The notes beneath the pieces were generated by a model that did not search any database, was not told the origin of the DNA, and worked only from the letters and a program-made list of their open reading frames with translations. From NCBI GenBank assembly GCA_030591305.1, contig JAUVBI010000006.1, positions 1 to 31,440 of the forward strand: DNA of 31,440 bases, written 5' to 3'. How positions within the stretch are numbered: the stretch's first letter is position 1; every line of letters begins with the position of its first letter. The position numbers and the translations under genes were made by a program. This DNA is from Pseudomonadota bacterium. GTDB taxonomy: Bacteria; Pseudomonadota; Gammaproteobacteria; Pseudomonadales; Halieaceae. This document shows, in pieces, positions 17,184 through 25,306 of this stretch.

Positions 17184-19792
17184 TATTCTTCGCCTGTATC
17201 TGTATCTGTATCTGTTTTATCGGCTGATTGCTCAACACTGTCATCTTCATAGATAACTTCCGGGGCGGGCTCGTCAATTCGCTCCACGCCAACCAGAACC
17301 TCATCCTCCTTGGTGCGAATAACCCGCACGCCCTGGGTGTTGCGGCCCAGAATTGACACTTCATCGGCCCGCGTGCGCACCATAGTGCCCTGATTGGAGA
17401 TCAACATCAGTTCATCGCCGTCAAAAACCTGTACGGCTCCTACCAACTTGCCATTGCGCTCGCTGGTCACCATGGCGATCAGGCCCTTGTTGCCTCTGCC
17501 CTTGGTGGGAAATTCTGTCACCTCGGTACGCTTGCCATAGCCATTTTCACTGGCGGTCAGCACCTTGCCATTTTCTGCCGGAATAATCATGGATATCATG
17601 CGGTGCCCTTCAGCCAGGCGAATACCGCGCACACCTTTGGCTGTTCTGCCCATGGCACGCACCACTTCTTCCTTGAAACGCACGGTCTTGCCCTCACTGC
17701 TGAATAGCATGACATCACAATCGCCGGTAGTGATGGCGGTACCGACCAGCACATCACCTTCCTCTAACGCCAGGGCGCGAAGCCCCACACTGCGCTGCCG
17801 GGCAAAATCTGTCAGGGCTGTCTTTTTCACGGTGCCGTTGGCGGTGGCCATGAAAATGTAGTGGCCCTCGGTATATTCATCAACCGGTAATATAGAGGTA
17901 ACCCTTTCGCCCTCTTCCAACGGCAACAGGTTGACCATGGGCCGCCCTCTGGCACCCCGACTGGCCAGCGGTATATGAAAAACCTTCAGCCAGTACACCT
18001 TGCCCATATTACTAAAACACAAGATGGTGGCGTGGGTGCTGGCGATAAGCAGGTGTTCGACGAAATCTTCGTCTTTTACAGCCGTGGCAGACTTGCCCGT
18101 GCCACCGCGACGCTGGGCCTGGTAATCGGACAGGGCCTGGGTTTTGGCGTAGCCACCGTGGGAGATTGTAACCACACGGTCTTCCTCGGTGATCAGGTCT
18201 TCCACTGTCAGGTCGTGCTGGGAGGCGGTAATTACGGTGCGACGCTCATCGCCGTAATTCTCCACCACTTCCAGCATTTCTTCCCGAATGACCTGCTTGA
18301 GGCGAACCGCGTCGCCCAGAATCTCCAGGTAATCGGCAATCTCAGCCAGCTTTTCCTGGTACTCCTTGATGAGCTTTTCATGCTCCAGACCGGTGAGCCG
18401 GTGCAGGCGCAACTCCAGAATGGCCTGGGCCTGGGCGGGCGACAGATAGTACTTGCCATCGCGCAGCCCGTACTGCTCTTCCAGCTCATCGGGCCTGCAG
18501 GCCTCGCTGCCCGCACGTTCCAGCATGCCGGTCACTTCCCCGGGTAGCCAGTCGCCGTCGATCAGTTTCTGCTTTGCCTCCGCGGAGCTGGGTGATGCCT
18601 TGATCATGGCAATAATCGGGTCAATATTGGCCAGGGCAATAGCCAACCCCTCCAGCAAATGACCGCGCTCACGGGCCTTGCGCAGCAAATACACCGTGCG
18701 CCGCGTAACAACTTCACGGCGATGGCGAATGAATGCCTCTAGAATCTCTTTCAGGTTCAGTATTTTTGGCTGGCCATCGACCAATGCGACCATATTAATA
18801 CCGAAAACCGATTGCAGCTGGGTCTGGGCATACAGGTTATTCAGCACCACATCGCCTATCTCACCACGGCGCAGTTCGATAACCACACGCATCCCATCGC
18901 GGTCAGACTCGTCGCGCAGCTCGGTGATGCCCTCTATTTTTTTCTCTTTCACCAGCTCGGCGATACGCTCAATGAGGCGCGCCTTGTTCAGCTGGTAGGG
19001 CAGTTCGTGTATGAGAATAATATCCTTGCCGCGCTTTTCATCGGTAATTACCTCAGCTTTGGCGCGCACATAAATGCGGCCGCGGCCGGTGCGGTAGGCC
19101 TGGATAATGCCCGCCCGGCCATTGATGATGGCCCCGGTAGGAAAGTCAGGCCCGGGAATATGCTCCATTAAGTCGTCGATGCTCAATTCCGGATCGTCCA
19201 ACAGGGCCAGGCAAGCCGAGATAACCTCGGTCATATTGTGTGGGGGAATATTGGTAGCCATGCCCACGGCAATGCCCGAGGACCCGTTTACCAGCAATGT
19301 GGGAATACGTGTGGGCAGGACCGCAGGAATACGCTCGGTGCCGTCATAGTTGTCGACAAAATCAACGGTTTCCTTGCCGAGATCTGCCAGCATGTCGTGG
19401 GATATTTTGCGCATGCGAATTTCGGTATAACGCATGGCCGCGGCAGAATCGCCGTCTACCGAACCAAAGTTACCCTGGCCGTCGATTAACATATAGCGCA
19501 TGGAGAAAGGCTGGGCCATGCGTACAATGGTGTCATAGACCGCCGAGTCGCCGTGGGGGTGATACTTACCGATAACGTCGCCCACCACCCTGGCAGACTT
19601 TTTATAGGCCTTGTTCCAGTCGTTGTTCAGCTCATTCATGGCAAACAACACGCGCCGGTGTACCGGCTTGAGGCCGTCCCGAACATCGGGCAATGCCCGA
19701 CCCACGATGACACTCATGGCGTAATCGAGGTAGGACTGCTTCAGCTCGTCCTCGATATTTACCGGAACAATTTCTCTCGCTATTTCACCCAT
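17183..19792 (-). CDS. gyrA: DNA gyrase subunit A
   Basis: The 869-residue subunit performs DNA breakage and rejoining. It starts [20 protein letters not shown]. The quinolone-resistance region [18 protein letters not shown] keeps Ser and Asp at the positions equal to E. coli 83 and 87, the susceptible form. The catalytic tyrosine is in [11 protein letters not shown]. The C-terminal beta-pinwheel holds repeats ending GxxGKTVRF-like and the GyrA box [10 protein letters not shown]. The tail is acidic and contains a short TDTDTDT repeat. AAGGA lies about 10 nt before the ATG. A large palindromic element lies 30 nt upstream of this start, so the mRNA probably passes through it. Confidence 0.98.
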   Translation of the reverse strand: MGEIAREIVPVNIEDELKQSYLDYAMSVIVGRALPDVRDGLKPVHRRVLFAMNELNNDWNKAYKKSARVVGDVIGKYHPHGDSAVYDTIVRMAQPFSMRYMLIDGQGNFGSVDGDSAAAMRYTEIRMRKISHDMLADLGKETVDFVDNYDGTERIPAVLPTRIPTLLVNGSSGIAVGMATNIPPHNMTEVISACLALLDDPELSIDDLMEHIPGPDFPTGAIINGRAGIIQAYRTGRGRIYVRAKAEVITDEKRGKDIILIHELPYQLNKARLIERIAELVKEKKIEGITELRDESDRDGMRVVIELRRGEIGDVVLNNLYAQTQLQSVFGINMVALVDGQPKILNLKEILEAFIRHRREVVTRRTVYLLRKARERGHLLEGLAIALANIDPIIAMIKASPSSAEAKQKLIDGDWLPGEVTGMLERAGSEACRPDELEEQYGLRDGKYYLSPAQAQAILELRLHRLTGLEHEKLIKEYQEKLAEIADYLEILGDAVRLKQVIREEMLEVVENYGDERRTVITASQHDLTVEDLITEEDRVVTISHGGYAKTQALSDYQAQRRGGTGKSATAVKDEDFVEHLLIASTHATILCFSNMGKVYWLKVFHIPLASRGARGRPMVNLLPLEEGERVTSILPVDEYTEGHYIFMATANGTVKKTALTDFARQRSVGLRALALEEGDVLVGTAITTGDCDVMLFSSEGKTVRFKEEVVRAMGRTAKGVRGIRLAEGHRMISMIIPAENGKVLTASENGYGKRTEVTEFPTKGRGNKGLIAMVTSERNGKLVGAVQVFDGDELMLISNQGTMVRTRADEVSILGRNTQGVRVIRTKEDEVLVGVERIDEPAPEVIYEDDSVEQSADKTDTDTDTGEE
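17194..17215. repeat. Hexanucleotide tandem repeat at the 3' end of gyrA
   Basis: CTGTAT is repeated three times followed by CTGT. On the coding strand it gives alternating Thr-Asp residues in the acidic tail of GyrA. Slippage by one unit would keep the frame and change the tail by two residues. Confidence 0.85.
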
Positions 19793-19821
19793 GTACTACG
19801 GTTTCCTTAACTGCAATTTGA

Positions 19822-19988
19822 ACAGAATGGCGCTGACTAAAGCGTTGGAAGGGGCGGACTGGTGTTGCCTGGCGGGACCGTCTACAGCATGGACGCTGTA
19901 GACGAGCCTCCATGGATGGATTCACGGCGTGTCCCGCCAGGCAACACCAGTTTGTCCCGAATCAATGCTTTAGTCAGCGCCATTCTGT
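19822..19988 (+). repeat. Palindromic element A: 55-bp arms around a 52-nt structured core
   Basis: The outer arms are a perfect 22-nt inverted repeat (19822-19843 with 19967-19988), extended by five pairs. A small internal loop (49-50 opposite 59-61 of the respective hundreds) follows, then 28 pairs (19851-19878 with 19931-19958) of which 25 are Watson-Crick. The five non-Watson-Crick pairs are all G in the left arm facing T in the right, which pair as G-U only in plus-strand RNA. The core is 19879-19930. The element fills half of the 330-nt gap between divergent gyrA and mtaD; it overlaps no coding sequence and holds no T run. Its arms have no likeness to those of element B, yet the cores match. 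Confidence 0.9.
19879..19930 (+). other. Core of element A (twin ATGGAC/ATGGAT-loop hairpins)
   Basis: Hairpin 1 has nine pairs (GTCTACAGC with GCTGTAGAC) around loop ATGGAC. Hairpin 2 pairs GCC-TCC with GGA and, after a 5-nt bulge TTCAC, with GGC, around loop ATGGAT. It aligns without gaps to 30946-30997: 40 of 52 positions are identical, and most changes keep pairing. Confidence 0.85.
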
Positions 19989-20009
19989 CAGCCCAAATAT
20001 AAGCCGCCG

Positions 20010-20015
20010 ATTATA
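20010..20015 (-). promoter_or_regulatory. Candidate -10 box for gyrA
   Basis: The minus strand reads TATAAT, a full -10 match, about 220 nt before the gyrA ATG. No good -35 is found at 16-18 nt. If used, the gyrA leader would contain all of element A. No other promoter fits in the 29 nt between element A and gyrA. Confidence 0.35.
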
Positions 20016-20122
20016 CGGAAAATGGGGCTTTCCCGCCACGTTTTTACAGCTTTCAGGGCAATTGAGGTTATACTTCTGCGCGAATGCAACAAACACCCAC
20101 CCAGCACAGGATTTAGCGCGCC

Positions 20123-21454
20123 ATGAGTCCAATTCCAGAATTTGTGGACACTCTGATTCACCCGGGCTGGATCGTCCCTGTGGTACCGCAAGGTGACGTA
20201 CTGACCGGGTTCAGTATCGCCCTGGTAGCCAACAAAATTGTCGCCATTCTTCCCACCGAAGAAACGGCCTACATCAGCGCCAGCGAAGTCTATTCGCTGC
20301 CTGAGCACGTATTACTCCCGGGGCTGAATAACGCCCACGGCCACGCTGCCATGTCCCTGTTACGCGGTTATGCGGACGACCTGCCGCTCACTCCCTGGCT
20401 GGAGCAACACATCTGGCCAGCCGAAGCCGAGCATGTGGGCGAGGAATTTGTCCGCGATGGCGTAGCACTCGCTATTGTCGAAATGCTGCGCTGCGGCACC
20501 ACCAGCTTCACCGATATGTACTTTTTCCCGGACATTACCGCCGAAGTCGCACAGCAGATGGGCATGCGTTGCCAGATTGCGTTTCCCATTTTTGATTTTC
20601 CAACGGTCTGGGCCCAGGATGGCGACGAATATATTAGCAAGGGGCTGGCCCTGAGAGACAACCTCAAACACAGCGAGCTGGTTTCTGTGGTATTTGGCCC
20701 CCATGCGCCCTACACCGTATCCGAGGAAAACCTGGCCAAGGTTGCCACACTGGCCGCAGAGCTGGATGTCGGCGTGCACATTCACCTGCACGAAACCAGC
20801 GGTGAAGTTCTACAGGCGGTGGAACAAAACGGCGAGCGCCCTATCGACAGCCTTCACCGGCTGGGCCTGCTGGGCCCCAAAATGCAGTGCGTGCACATGA
20901 CCGACCTGGGGGAGCAAGACATTGCCCTGCTGGCGGCAACCGGAGCCCATGTCATCCACTGCCCGACCTCCAATATGAAACTGGCATCGGGGAGTTGCCC
21001 CACGGCCAAACTATTGGCACACAATGTCAACGTCGCCCTGGGGAGTGACGGGGCCGCCAGTAATAACAAGCTGAATTTGTTCAGTGAGATGCATGCCGCC
21101 GCGCTGCTGGGAAAATTGCAATCGCAGGATGCCCGTGCAGTGTCCGCGCAACAGGCACTGTCAATGGCAACCATAAACGGCGCCAGGGCGCAGGGTCTGG
21201 AAGAAAGCCTGGGCAGTCTGGAGGTGGGCAAGCTGGCCGACCTTATCGCCGTGGACATGAGTGGCCCGGAAACCAGCCCGCTGTACAATCCCATTTCACA
21301 ACTGGTCTATGCCAGTAATGGCAGCCAGGTCACCCACAGCTGGATTAACGGCAAGCTGGTTCTGGAGGACAGGGAGCTCAAGCATTTCGACCTGGCCCAG
21401 CTGATGCAAAAAATTCGTAAATGGCAGCACCGCATTGGCAACTCAACACAATGA
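20123..21454 (+). CDS. mtaD: 5-methylthioadenosine/S-adenosylhomocysteine deaminase (TRZ/ATZ amidohydrolase)
   Basis: This 443-residue metal-dependent hydrolase has the subtype motifs LLPGLNNAHGHAAMSLLRGY (metal HxH) at about residue 67, WLEQHIWPAE, VHIHLHETSGE at about 220, CVHMTDL at about 255 and LGSDGAASNN at about 309. The family deaminates MTA to methylthioinosine and SAH to S-inosylhomocysteine; the Pseudomonas homologue next to gyrA is an MTA deaminase. It diverges from gyrA. The stop overlaps the start of mupP (ATGA). AGGA is 11 nt before the ATG. Confidence 0.93.
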   Translation: MSPIPEFVDTLIHPGWIVPVVPQGDVLTGFSIALVANKIVAILPTEETAYISASEVYSLPEHVLLPGLNNAHGHAAMSLLRGYADDLPLTPWLEQHIWPAEAEHVGEEFVRDGVALAIVEMLRCGTTSFTDMYFFPDITAEVAQQMGMRCQIAFPIFDFPTVWAQDGDEYISKGLALRDNLKHSELVSVVFGPHAPYTVSEENLAKVATLAAELDVGVHIHLHETSGEVLQAVEQNGERPIDSLHRLGLLGPKMQCVHMTDLGEQDIALLAATGAHVIHCPTSNMKLASGSCPTAKLLAHNVNVALGSDGAASNNKLNLFSEMHAAALLGKLQSQDARAVSAQQALSMATINGARAQGLEESLGSLEVGKLADLIAVDMSGPETSPLYNPISQLVYASNGSQVTHSWINGKLVLEDRELKHFDLAQLMQKIRKWQHRIGNSTQ

Positions 21455-22131
21455 CAGGCCTTCCCTCGACGCTTAAAGCTGTCGTCTTTGACCTCGATGG
21501 CACCCTGGTCGATACCGCCAATGAATTCATTATCGTAGTACAGGCTCTGCGCGCCGAGCACGGGCTGGCGGCCATGGATGAAGGCCTTATTCGCTGCACC
21601 GTTTCAAGTGGCGCACGCGCCCTGGTTCGCATCGCACTTAACCTGCAGGAAGGTCAGGCCGAGTTTGAAAGCAAGCGCCTGCGACTGCTGGAGCTTTACA
21701 GCGAAGTACTGGGCACCGCGGCCACACCCTACCCGGGCATAGAAACCCTGATCATCCGTCTTCAGGAACAGGGCATAGCCTGGGGGATTGCCACCAATAA
21801 ACCACGGGCGTATACCGCCCCCCTGATGCGTAAATTGAATTTTTCTCCGGCGCCCTCCTGTGTGGTTTGCCCGGACGATGTAACGCAGACCAAGCCCCAC
21901 CCCGAGCCACTCTATCTCAGCTGTAAACAAATAGGCTGCACACCTGAGCAGGCTATTTACGTGGGCGACCATCAGCGCGATATTGAGGCGGGGCGACGGG
22001 CGGGCATGTACACCATTGCCGCCGCCTACGGTTATATAGAACCCGGCGATGACCCCGCTGCCTGGGGTGCCAATGCCCGGGTAGATTGCAGCACCAAACT
22101 CTCCACACTGATTTTAGGGAACCTCGAATAG
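21451..22131 (+). CDS. mupP: HAD-family phosphatase, MupP/phosphoglycolate phosphatase type
   Basis: This 226-residue HAD hydrolase has motif I VVFDLDGTLVDT at residues 11-22, the threonine of motif II in GIATNKPRAY, a conserved lysine in TQTKPHPEP, and motif IV YVGDHQRDIEAGRRAG. The homologue at this locus in Pseudomonas, MupP, dephosphorylates N-acetylmuramic acid 6-phosphate in cell-wall recycling; the older name is phosphoglycolate phosphatase. The ATG at 21451 overlaps the mtaD stop by 4 nt and is preferred over an in-frame ATG ten codons upstream. ubiG, which lies between the two genes in Pseudomonas, is absent. Confidence 0.85.
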   Translation: MTGLPSTLKAVVFDLDGTLVDTANEFIIVVQALRAEHGLAAMDEGLIRCTVSSGARALVRIALNLQEGQAEFESKRLRLLELYSEVLGTAATPYPGIETLIIRLQEQGIAWGIATNKPRAYTAPLMRKLNFSPAPSCVVCPDDVTQTKPHPEPLYLSCKQIGCTPEQAIYVGDHQRDIEAGRRAGMYTIAAAYGYIEPGDDPAAWGANARVDCSTKLSTLILGNLE

Positions 22132-22136
22132 ACCTT

Positions 22137-22889
22137 ATGCAAACCATTCCACACAATTACACGGCACCACACGACCTGCTTGCGGGCAAGACCATTCTGG
22201 TTACGGGCGCAGGAGACGGCATTGGCCGGGCCGCCGCCCTCAGTTACGCAAGCCACGGTGCAACTGTCGTCCTGCTGGGGCGCACTGTAGAAAAACTGGA
22301 GGCCGTATACGACGAGATTGAGGCCGCGGGCCACCCCCAGGCCGCCATCTTTCCGCTGGACTTAAAAACCATCTCCGAACAGCAGTGCGAAATGCTGGCC
22401 GAGGCACTGGAAAAGGAATTTGGCGTACTGGATGGCCTACTCCACAACGCCGGCATACTTGGCGAGCGACGCCCCATCGAAAGTGCCACCTACGCTAGCT
22501 GGAGCGAGGTCATGCAGGTCAATGTGAACGCGCAGTTTCTGCTCACACAGAACCTGCTGCCCCTGCTACAGGCCGCGCCCTCAGCCTCGGTGATATTTAC
22601 CTCCTCCGGTGTCGGGCGAACCGGACGGGCATTCTGGGGTGCCTACGCCGTGTCCAAATTTGCGACAGAGGGCTTGATGCAGGTGCTTGCGGATGAACTG
22701 GAAAACATCTCGAAGGTGCGGGTAAATTGCCTGAACCCGGGTGCGACCAATACCGCCATGCGCCGCGCCGCCTATCCGGGAGAATCCCCTACAAGCAACC
22801 CATTCCCGGAAGACATTATGCCCGCCTATTTATACCTCATGGGTGGTGACAGCAGTGGAATAACCGGGAAAAGCTTTGATGCGCAATAG
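22137..22889 (+). CDS. yciK: YciK-type short-chain dehydrogenase/reductase
   Basis: The 250-residue classical SDR has TILVTGAGDGIGRAAALSYA near residue 20, LHNAGILGERRPI at about 100, the catalytic serine in VIFTSSGVGRTG and the Tyr-x-x-x-Lys pair in WGAYAVSKFATEGLM. The proline-rich C-terminal part with GATNTAMRRAAYPGE matches YciK of gammaproteobacteria, whose substrate is not known. It starts 5 nt after mupP. An upstream in-frame ATG at 22086 lies inside mupP and is less likely. Confidence 0.9.
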   Translation: MQTIPHNYTAPHDLLAGKTILVTGAGDGIGRAAALSYASHGATVVLLGRTVEKLEAVYDEIEAAGHPQAAIFPLDLKTISEQQCEMLAEALEKEFGVLDGLLHNAGILGERRPIESATYASWSEVMQVNVNAQFLLTQNLLPLLQAAPSASVIFTSSGVGRTGRAFWGAYAVSKFATEGLMQVLADELENISKVRVNCLNPGATNTAMRRAAYPGESPTSNPFPEDIMPAYLYLMGGDSSGITGKSFDAQ

Positions 22890-22904
22890 GGCTGGCGAAC
22901 AAAT

Positions 22905-23585
22905 ATGGTAATTTCGCAGGACCTTGTATTTATTCATATCGGAAAAACAGGAGGCATGAGCTGTGCGAGTTTTCTGCTCAAAAACCTCCCCTCACCGATC
23001 TACAACTGCTACATCCCTGCAGTAAAAAATAAGACTATAAACTCACTGCCCGGTGTGACAACGATAACAGACATTGGGCGGCATATGCCGCTGCGCGAGG
23101 CCGCCCCCCACGTACAGCGCCTGACAGGAATCTCCATCGACGAGATAGATAAAATTCTGGCGATAATACGCCACCCCTTTACATTGGAATATTCCTACTT
23201 CAAGCATTTGCAAAGACCCCATATTGCACAGCGCCGGCAAAAAGGATCGCCGGAGTTAGTAAAACTGGCACAGGGAAATTTCAAAACCTTTGTAGAGAAA
23301 GCCGGGTACCTCCGCCCCGGCTCTCCCCAGGAAGATTATTTTCTAATCGAGGGTGAGTGCCCTAACAATTTGCAGTTGATACGTTTCGAAGAACTTTCAA
23401 GCACGTTTCCAAGTGCCGTCAAGAACTACCTGGTTACAGGGTGTGACGCCCAGTTCCCCATGCTCAATGTATCGGGCCCCAGTACAGAATTACAATCGCT
23501 GCTGGATGAGGAAACAAGAGAGCTTATCTATAAGAAACATCGCTATATGTTTGATGAAGGTTTCTACAGTACCAATTGGCCCTAA
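22905..23585 (+). CDS. Sulfotransferase-like protein
   Basis: This 226-residue protein carries the two PAPS-binding motifs of sulfotransferases. VFIHIGKTGGMSCASFLLK at residues 8-26 is the 5'-phosphosulfate loop, with Lys then Thr-Gly-Gly. ILAIIRHPFTLEYSYFKHL (about 85-103) is the 3'-phosphate site with the Arg-x-Pro and a serine. A late RFEELSSTFPSAVKNYL and a C-terminal KKHRYMFDEGFYS resemble the Sulfotransfer_2 group, which modifies carbohydrates. The acceptor is unknown. It follows yciK by 15 nt, and its stop overlaps that of the convergent rluB. By eye its codons are more AT-rich than its neighbours, which suggests a later arrival. Confidence 0.75.
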   Translation: MVISQDLVFIHIGKTGGMSCASFLLKNLPSPIYNCYIPAVKNKTINSLPGVTTITDIGRHMPLREAAPHVQRLTGISIDEIDKILAIIRHPFTLEYSYFKHLQRPHIAQRRQKGSPELVKLAQGNFKTFVEKAGYLRPGSPQEDYFLIEGECPNNLQLIRFEELSSTFPSAVKNYLVTGCDAQFPMLNVSGPSTELQSLLDEETRELIYKKHRYMFDEGFYSTNWP

Positions 23586-24466
23586 CGCTTACTCTTCTTA
23601 CTCTTCTTACCCGCCGCCCTGCCGCGGCGCTTGCCAAACTGGCGCTCCATAACCTGGCGTTCCTGAATGGTATTGCGCTTTACATCTTTGGTCTGTAAGC
23701 CCCCCATGCGATAAAGACTCTTTATTTCCTTTCGCTCAAGCTCTACCCATTGGCCCTGTTTTACCTTGGAGGGGATAAAGACATCGCCATAGCGCACCCG
23801 CTTGAGCCGCGACACAGTCAAACCCTGGGACTCCCACAGACGGCGCACCTCGCGGTTTCTGCCCTCCATAAGTACCACGTAAAACCAGCGATTAATGCCA
23901 TGACCACCACCAAGCTGAATGTCGGCGAACTTGGCTACACCGTCTTCCAACATAACGCCCTCGGTCATGCGTTGCAGCATATCGTCATCGACATCACCCA
24001 TCACGCGCACCATATATTCGCGCTCAATATTGGCGGAGGGGTGCATAAGAACATTTGCCAGCTCACCGTCGGTAGTGAACAACAGCAATCCGGACGTGTT
24101 GTAATCGAGGCGGCCTATAGATATCCAGCGGCCAGTTTTCAACTTGGGCAGACGCTCAAAAACCGTTCGCCTATCCTGGGGGTCTTTACGGGTACATACT
24201 TCCCCGGTGGGCTTATGATAGAGAATACAGCGAGTCTCATCGGCGGAGGGGGCGGCCAAGGGCTTGCCATCCACCGTGATTTTGGCTCTGCCATCTACCC
24301 GGTCACCCAGGGTTGCGACTTTGCTGTCGACTACAATTCGTTTGGCCTGTATCCAGCGCTCCATTTCCCGCCGCGAGCCAAGCCCCGCTCTTGCCAGTAC
24401 TTTTTGCAGCTTTTCACCGGGTATTGGCTGGGAGGCCAACTCAGAATTTTCAGAATTATCGGTCAT
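23582..24466 (-). CDS. rluB: 23S rRNA pseudouridine synthase RluB
   Basis: The 294-residue protein has an N-terminal S4 RNA-binding domain (EKLQKVLARAGLGSRREMERWI, about residues 18-75) and an RsuA-type catalytic domain. WISIGRLDYNTSGLLLFT at about 113 holds the catalytic aspartate, and GRNREVRRLWESQGLTVSRL at about 200 is the conserved C-terminal motif. It isomerises uridine 2605 (E. coli numbering) of 23S rRNA. The C-terminus is a lysine-rich tail (GKKSKKSKR) encoded by a short direct repeat. It follows scpB by 11 nt, the usual order scpA-scpB-rluB. Confidence 0.94.
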   Translation of the reverse strand: MTDNSENSELASQPIPGEKLQKVLARAGLGSRREMERWIQAKRIVVDSKVATLGDRVDGRAKITVDGKPLAAPSADETRCILYHKPTGEVCTRKDPQDRRTVFERLPKLKTGRWISIGRLDYNTSGLLLFTTDGELANVLMHPSANIEREYMVRVMGDVDDDMLQRMTEGVMLEDGVAKFADIQLGGGHGINRWFYVVLMEGRNREVRRLWESQGLTVSRLKRVRYGDVFIPSKVKQGQWVELERKEIKSLYRMGGLQTKDVKRNTIQERQVMERQFGKRRGRAAGKKSKKSKR

Positions 24467-24477
24467 AAGTGTGGAGG

Positions 24478-25305
24478 CTAAGCACCTGTCTCCGTATTTT
24501 GTTGTGGCTCTCGAGACTCATGCTCTTCGGTGGCAACATGCTCAGTGCCACCGACCACGGTGAGTGGGGATTCATTCTCGACGGCGGTGGGGCTCGCGTC
24601 AGAGTTTTCCTCCGATTCGACGATACCATCGGGCTCAGAAGTCGGCTGGGCACCTGATTGCGATCCAAGTGCTAATTCAGCACTCGGGTCGCCTCCCGCC
24701 TCGGGGTCGCCTTCGGTTTGGTTAGCCTGTTCCGGCGTTGGCGCCATGTCGGTAAAGCCCAGTTCCGCTGTCAGTGTTTCAAAATCGCGTATCTCCGCCA
24801 GGGCGGGTAGTTGATCCAGGGTTTTAAGATTAAAATAGTCCAGAAAGGTTTTAGTGGTGGCGTACATAGCGGGCCGGCCCGGCACATCGCGGTGCCCCAC
24901 TACTCGCACCCACTCGCGCTCATGCAGTGTCTTTATGATATTGGAGCTAACCGCAACACCGCGAATCTCTTCGATTTCGCCGCGGGTTATAGGCTGTCTG
25001 TAGGCTATTAATGCCAGGGTTTCCAGCATGGCCCGGGAGTATTTCTGTGGCCGCTCCTGCCACAATTTTGCCACCCAGGGGCTGAGTGTCTGGCGCACCT
25101 GAAAGCGAAACCCACCGGCCACTTCCAGTAATTCAAAACCGCGGCCTTCGCAGCGCTGGCCCACGTCCTTGAGTGCCTCGCGAATCTCGGTATTTTCCGG
25201 GCGCTCCTGCTGTTCGAACAATTCTCCAATTTGCGCCACGCTCAGGGGGTGGCCTGCCGCCATCAGAGCCCCTTCTACAATTTGCACCAAACCGGTTTCT
25301 GCCAT
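24478..25305 (-). CDS. scpB: Segregation and condensation protein B
   Basis: The 275-residue ScpB has two winged-helix domains within about residues 1-175 (IVEGALMAAGHPLSVAQIGELF, then LETLALIAYRQPITRGEIEEIRG and VVGHRDVPGRPAMYATTKTFLDYFNL). It joins ScpA and SMC in the condensin complex that compacts and separates chromosomes. The last 100 or so residues are acidic and of low complexity (TEGDPEAGGDPSAEL and EENSDASPTAVENES), longer than in most homologues and probably disordered. Only one base separates it from the scpA stop. Confidence 0.95.
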   Translation of the reverse strand: MAETGLVQIVEGALMAAGHPLSVAQIGELFEQQERPENTEIREALKDVGQRCEGRGFELLEVAGGFRFQVRQTLSPWVAKLWQERPQKYSRAMLETLALIAYRQPITRGEIEEIRGVAVSSNIIKTLHEREWVRVVGHRDVPGRPAMYATTKTFLDYFNLKTLDQLPALAEIRDFETLTAELGFTDMAPTPEQANQTEGDPEAGGDPSAELALGSQSGAQPTSEPDGIVESEENSDASPTAVENESPLTVVGGTEHVATEEHESREPQQNTETGA

Positions 25306-25306
25306 G

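Noticed and set aside
19822..19988. Element A as an insertion sequence or ordinary terminator
   Set aside because: It holds no transposase frame and no T run, and lies between divergent genes, where a terminator is not expected.
19989..20122. SAM/SAH-type riboswitch before mtaD
   Set aside because: No recognisable conserved riboswitch core; only AT-rich promoter-like sequence with TATACT at 20069 and no well-spaced -35.
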